Of a DNA stretch of 7,496 nt, positions 6,924 to 7,496 are shown piece after piece (positions within the stretch are counted from its first letter, which is position 1; each line of letters begins with the position of its first letter). The position numbers and the translations under genes were made by a program. The notes below the pieces were generated by a model that was given only the letters and a program-made list of their open reading frames with translations, ran no database searches and had not been told where the DNA came from. This DNA comes from Prevotellaceae bacterium (GTDB taxonomy: Bacteria; Bacteroidota; Bacteroidia; Bacteroidales; Paludibacteraceae). The stretch covers positions 1-7,496 of the forward strand of contig JAIRTG010000246.1 of assembly GCA_031255055.1 (NCBI GenBank), read 5' to 3'.

Positions 6924-6941
6924 CTCTTTCTCTTTCTCTTT
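6924..6941. repeat. Three tandem CTCTTT hexamers
   Basis: CTCTTT occurs three times in succession, followed by CCCGAA. It sits inside the composite element between the hairpin core and the right inverted arm. Because it is outside any gene and about 106 nt upstream of the carA -7 box, a change in copy number would not alter a reading frame. Confidence 0.8.
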
Positions 6942-7046
6942 CCCGAAGAAAGACCGCCGTTAGTGTTTAGTGTTTAGCGATTAACCGTGCACCGCACTAA
7001 TCACTAATCACTAACCACTTATTTAAGAGATTTTATGCACCGTCGC

Positions 7047-7078
7047 GTTGCGGAAAAGAGGCGAAAAATGTACTTTTG
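7047..7078 (+). promoter_or_regulatory. Bacteroidota-type promoter for carA
   Basis: GTTG (7047-7050) is separated by 20 nt from TACTTTTG (7071-7078), matching TTTG-N19-21-TAnnTTTG with only the first -33 base different. Transcription would begin near 7084, leaving a leader of about 33 nt before the ATG at 7117. The short leader leaves no room for an RNA attenuator or riboswitch. The promoter lies just outside the composite repeat that ends about 7020. Confidence 0.7.
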
Positions 7079-7116
7079 CGCAAATTTGGATAGTAGATTC
7101 AATTACCCAAGAATAT

Positions 7117-7496
7117 ATGCACACTCACAAATCCCTCCACTTAGTACTCGAAGACGGTACGGTTTTTAAAGGAAAATCTTTTGGTTACGAAAAGCCTGTT
7201 GCAGGTGAAGTTGTTTTCAATACGGCAATGGTGGGCTACCCCGAAAGCCTGACAGACCCCTCTTATCTGGGGCAGTTACTCACGATTACTTTCCCGCTCG
7301 TCGGGAACTACGGCGTCCCGGATAACCTTGTCGAGAATCACCTGGCGACAGTGTATGAATCGGAAAAAATCCAAGTTAGCGGCTTGATTATTTCCGATTT
7401 TTCGTATCAGTACAGCCACTGGAGCGCCGCCAAAAGCCTTAGCAACTGGCTAAAGGAAAATGAAACTCCGGGTATTTTCGGAATAGATACGCGCGA
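7117..7496 (+). CDS. carA: Carbamoyl-phosphate synthase small (glutaminase) subunit, N-terminal part
   Basis: The first 126 codons are present and the frame runs off the right edge. CarA hydrolyses glutamine and passes ammonia to CarB, which makes carbamoyl phosphate for pyrimidine and arginine synthesis in the cytoplasm. The visible part is the N-terminal CPSase small-chain domain. It shows LEDGTVFKGKSFG (10-22), GEVVFNTAMVGYPESLTDPSY (30-50, very close to E. coli CarA [21 protein letters not shown]), then LGQLLTITFPLVGNYGV and the final GIDTR. The glutaminase domain with its catalytic Cys lies beyond the window. The start is the first ATG after the predicted transcription start, and family motifs begin at the expected distance from it. 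The leader contains only a weak AAGA-type ribosome site. carB often follows carA but is not visible here. Confidence 0.95.
   Translation, partial: MHTHKSLHLVLEDGTVFKGKSFGYEKPVAGEVVFNTAMVGYPESLTDPSYLGQLLTITFPLVGNYGVPDNLVENHLATVYESEKIQVSGLIISDFSYQYSHWSAAKSLSNWLKENETPGIFGIDTR

Larger units (their letters stand above)
6771..7020. repeat. Composite repeat element: alternating heptamer arrays around a GC-rich hairpin core
   Basis: Four short heptamer arrays alternate in orientation: TTTAGTG (6771-6790), its complement CACTAAA/CACTAA (6809-6821), TTAGTG-TTTAGTG-TTTAG (6960-6977), and CACTAAT, CACTAAT, CACTAAC (6995-7015, trailing into CACTT). A GC-rich hairpin core lies between the second and third. 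Segments 6809-6837 and 6942-6972 are imperfect inverted copies of about 30 bp (heptamers, a GC-containing link, AGAC, CCCGAA), so the core has MITE-like terminal inverted repeats. No open frame is credible here. It fills most of the 372-nt gap between the hydrolase stop and carA, and would slow or terminate read-through into carA if folded as RNA. Confidence 0.6.

Noticed and set aside
6771..7020. CRISPR array
   Set aside because: Repeat units are only 7 bp, arrays are contiguous without spacers, and orientation alternates. No cas gene is present.

Overview
The window looks like chromosomal DNA of a Bacteroidota bacterium, probably of the order Bacteroidales. Three things point there. Several start regions carry the Bacteroidota promoter pattern (a TTG/TTTG box about 19-21 nt upstream of TAnnTTTG). 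Ribosome binding sites are weak and A-rich. One large secreted enzyme ends in a type IX secretion (T9SS) sorting domain. No genus can be fixed from this sequence.

Layout, left to right. Bases 1-1808 (minus strand) hold the first 602 codons of a large exported, probably surface-located protein whose C-terminus lies beyond the left edge. Bases 1809-2900 are a 1.1-kb, very AT-rich stretch with no convincing protein gene. It holds promoter-like sites on both strands, a minus-strand terminator, and a possible small RNA. Bases 2901-3854 (plus) encode a 317-residue exported protein, possibly two PsbP/DcrB-like domains. Bases 3855-4023 are a short spacer that begins with a GC-rich patch containing hairpins. 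Bases 4024-6744 (plus) encode a 906-residue secreted protein: a GH99/GH71-like glycoside hydrolase domain, a right-handed beta-helix, a 'choice-of-anchor' type stretch and a T9SS sorting domain. Bases 6745-7116 contain a composite repeat built from heptamer arrays in alternating orientation around a GC-rich hairpin core. A good promoter then leads into the N-terminal third of carA (7117 to the right edge).

The genes do not form an obvious operon. carA is housekeeping (pyrimidine and arginine supply) and has its own promoter. The other three products are all exported, consistent with an envelope or polysaccharide-handling role, but no SusC/SusD pair, regulator or transporter is visible. By eye, base composition shifts sharply near 3855: strongly AT-rich to the left, roughly half G+C in the hydrolase gene. 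The most unusual items are the palindromic heptamer/GC-hairpin element upstream of carA, the hydrolase/beta-helix/T9SS fusion, and the possible small RNA in the 1.1-kb spacer. I found no clear previously undescribed multi-gene system.
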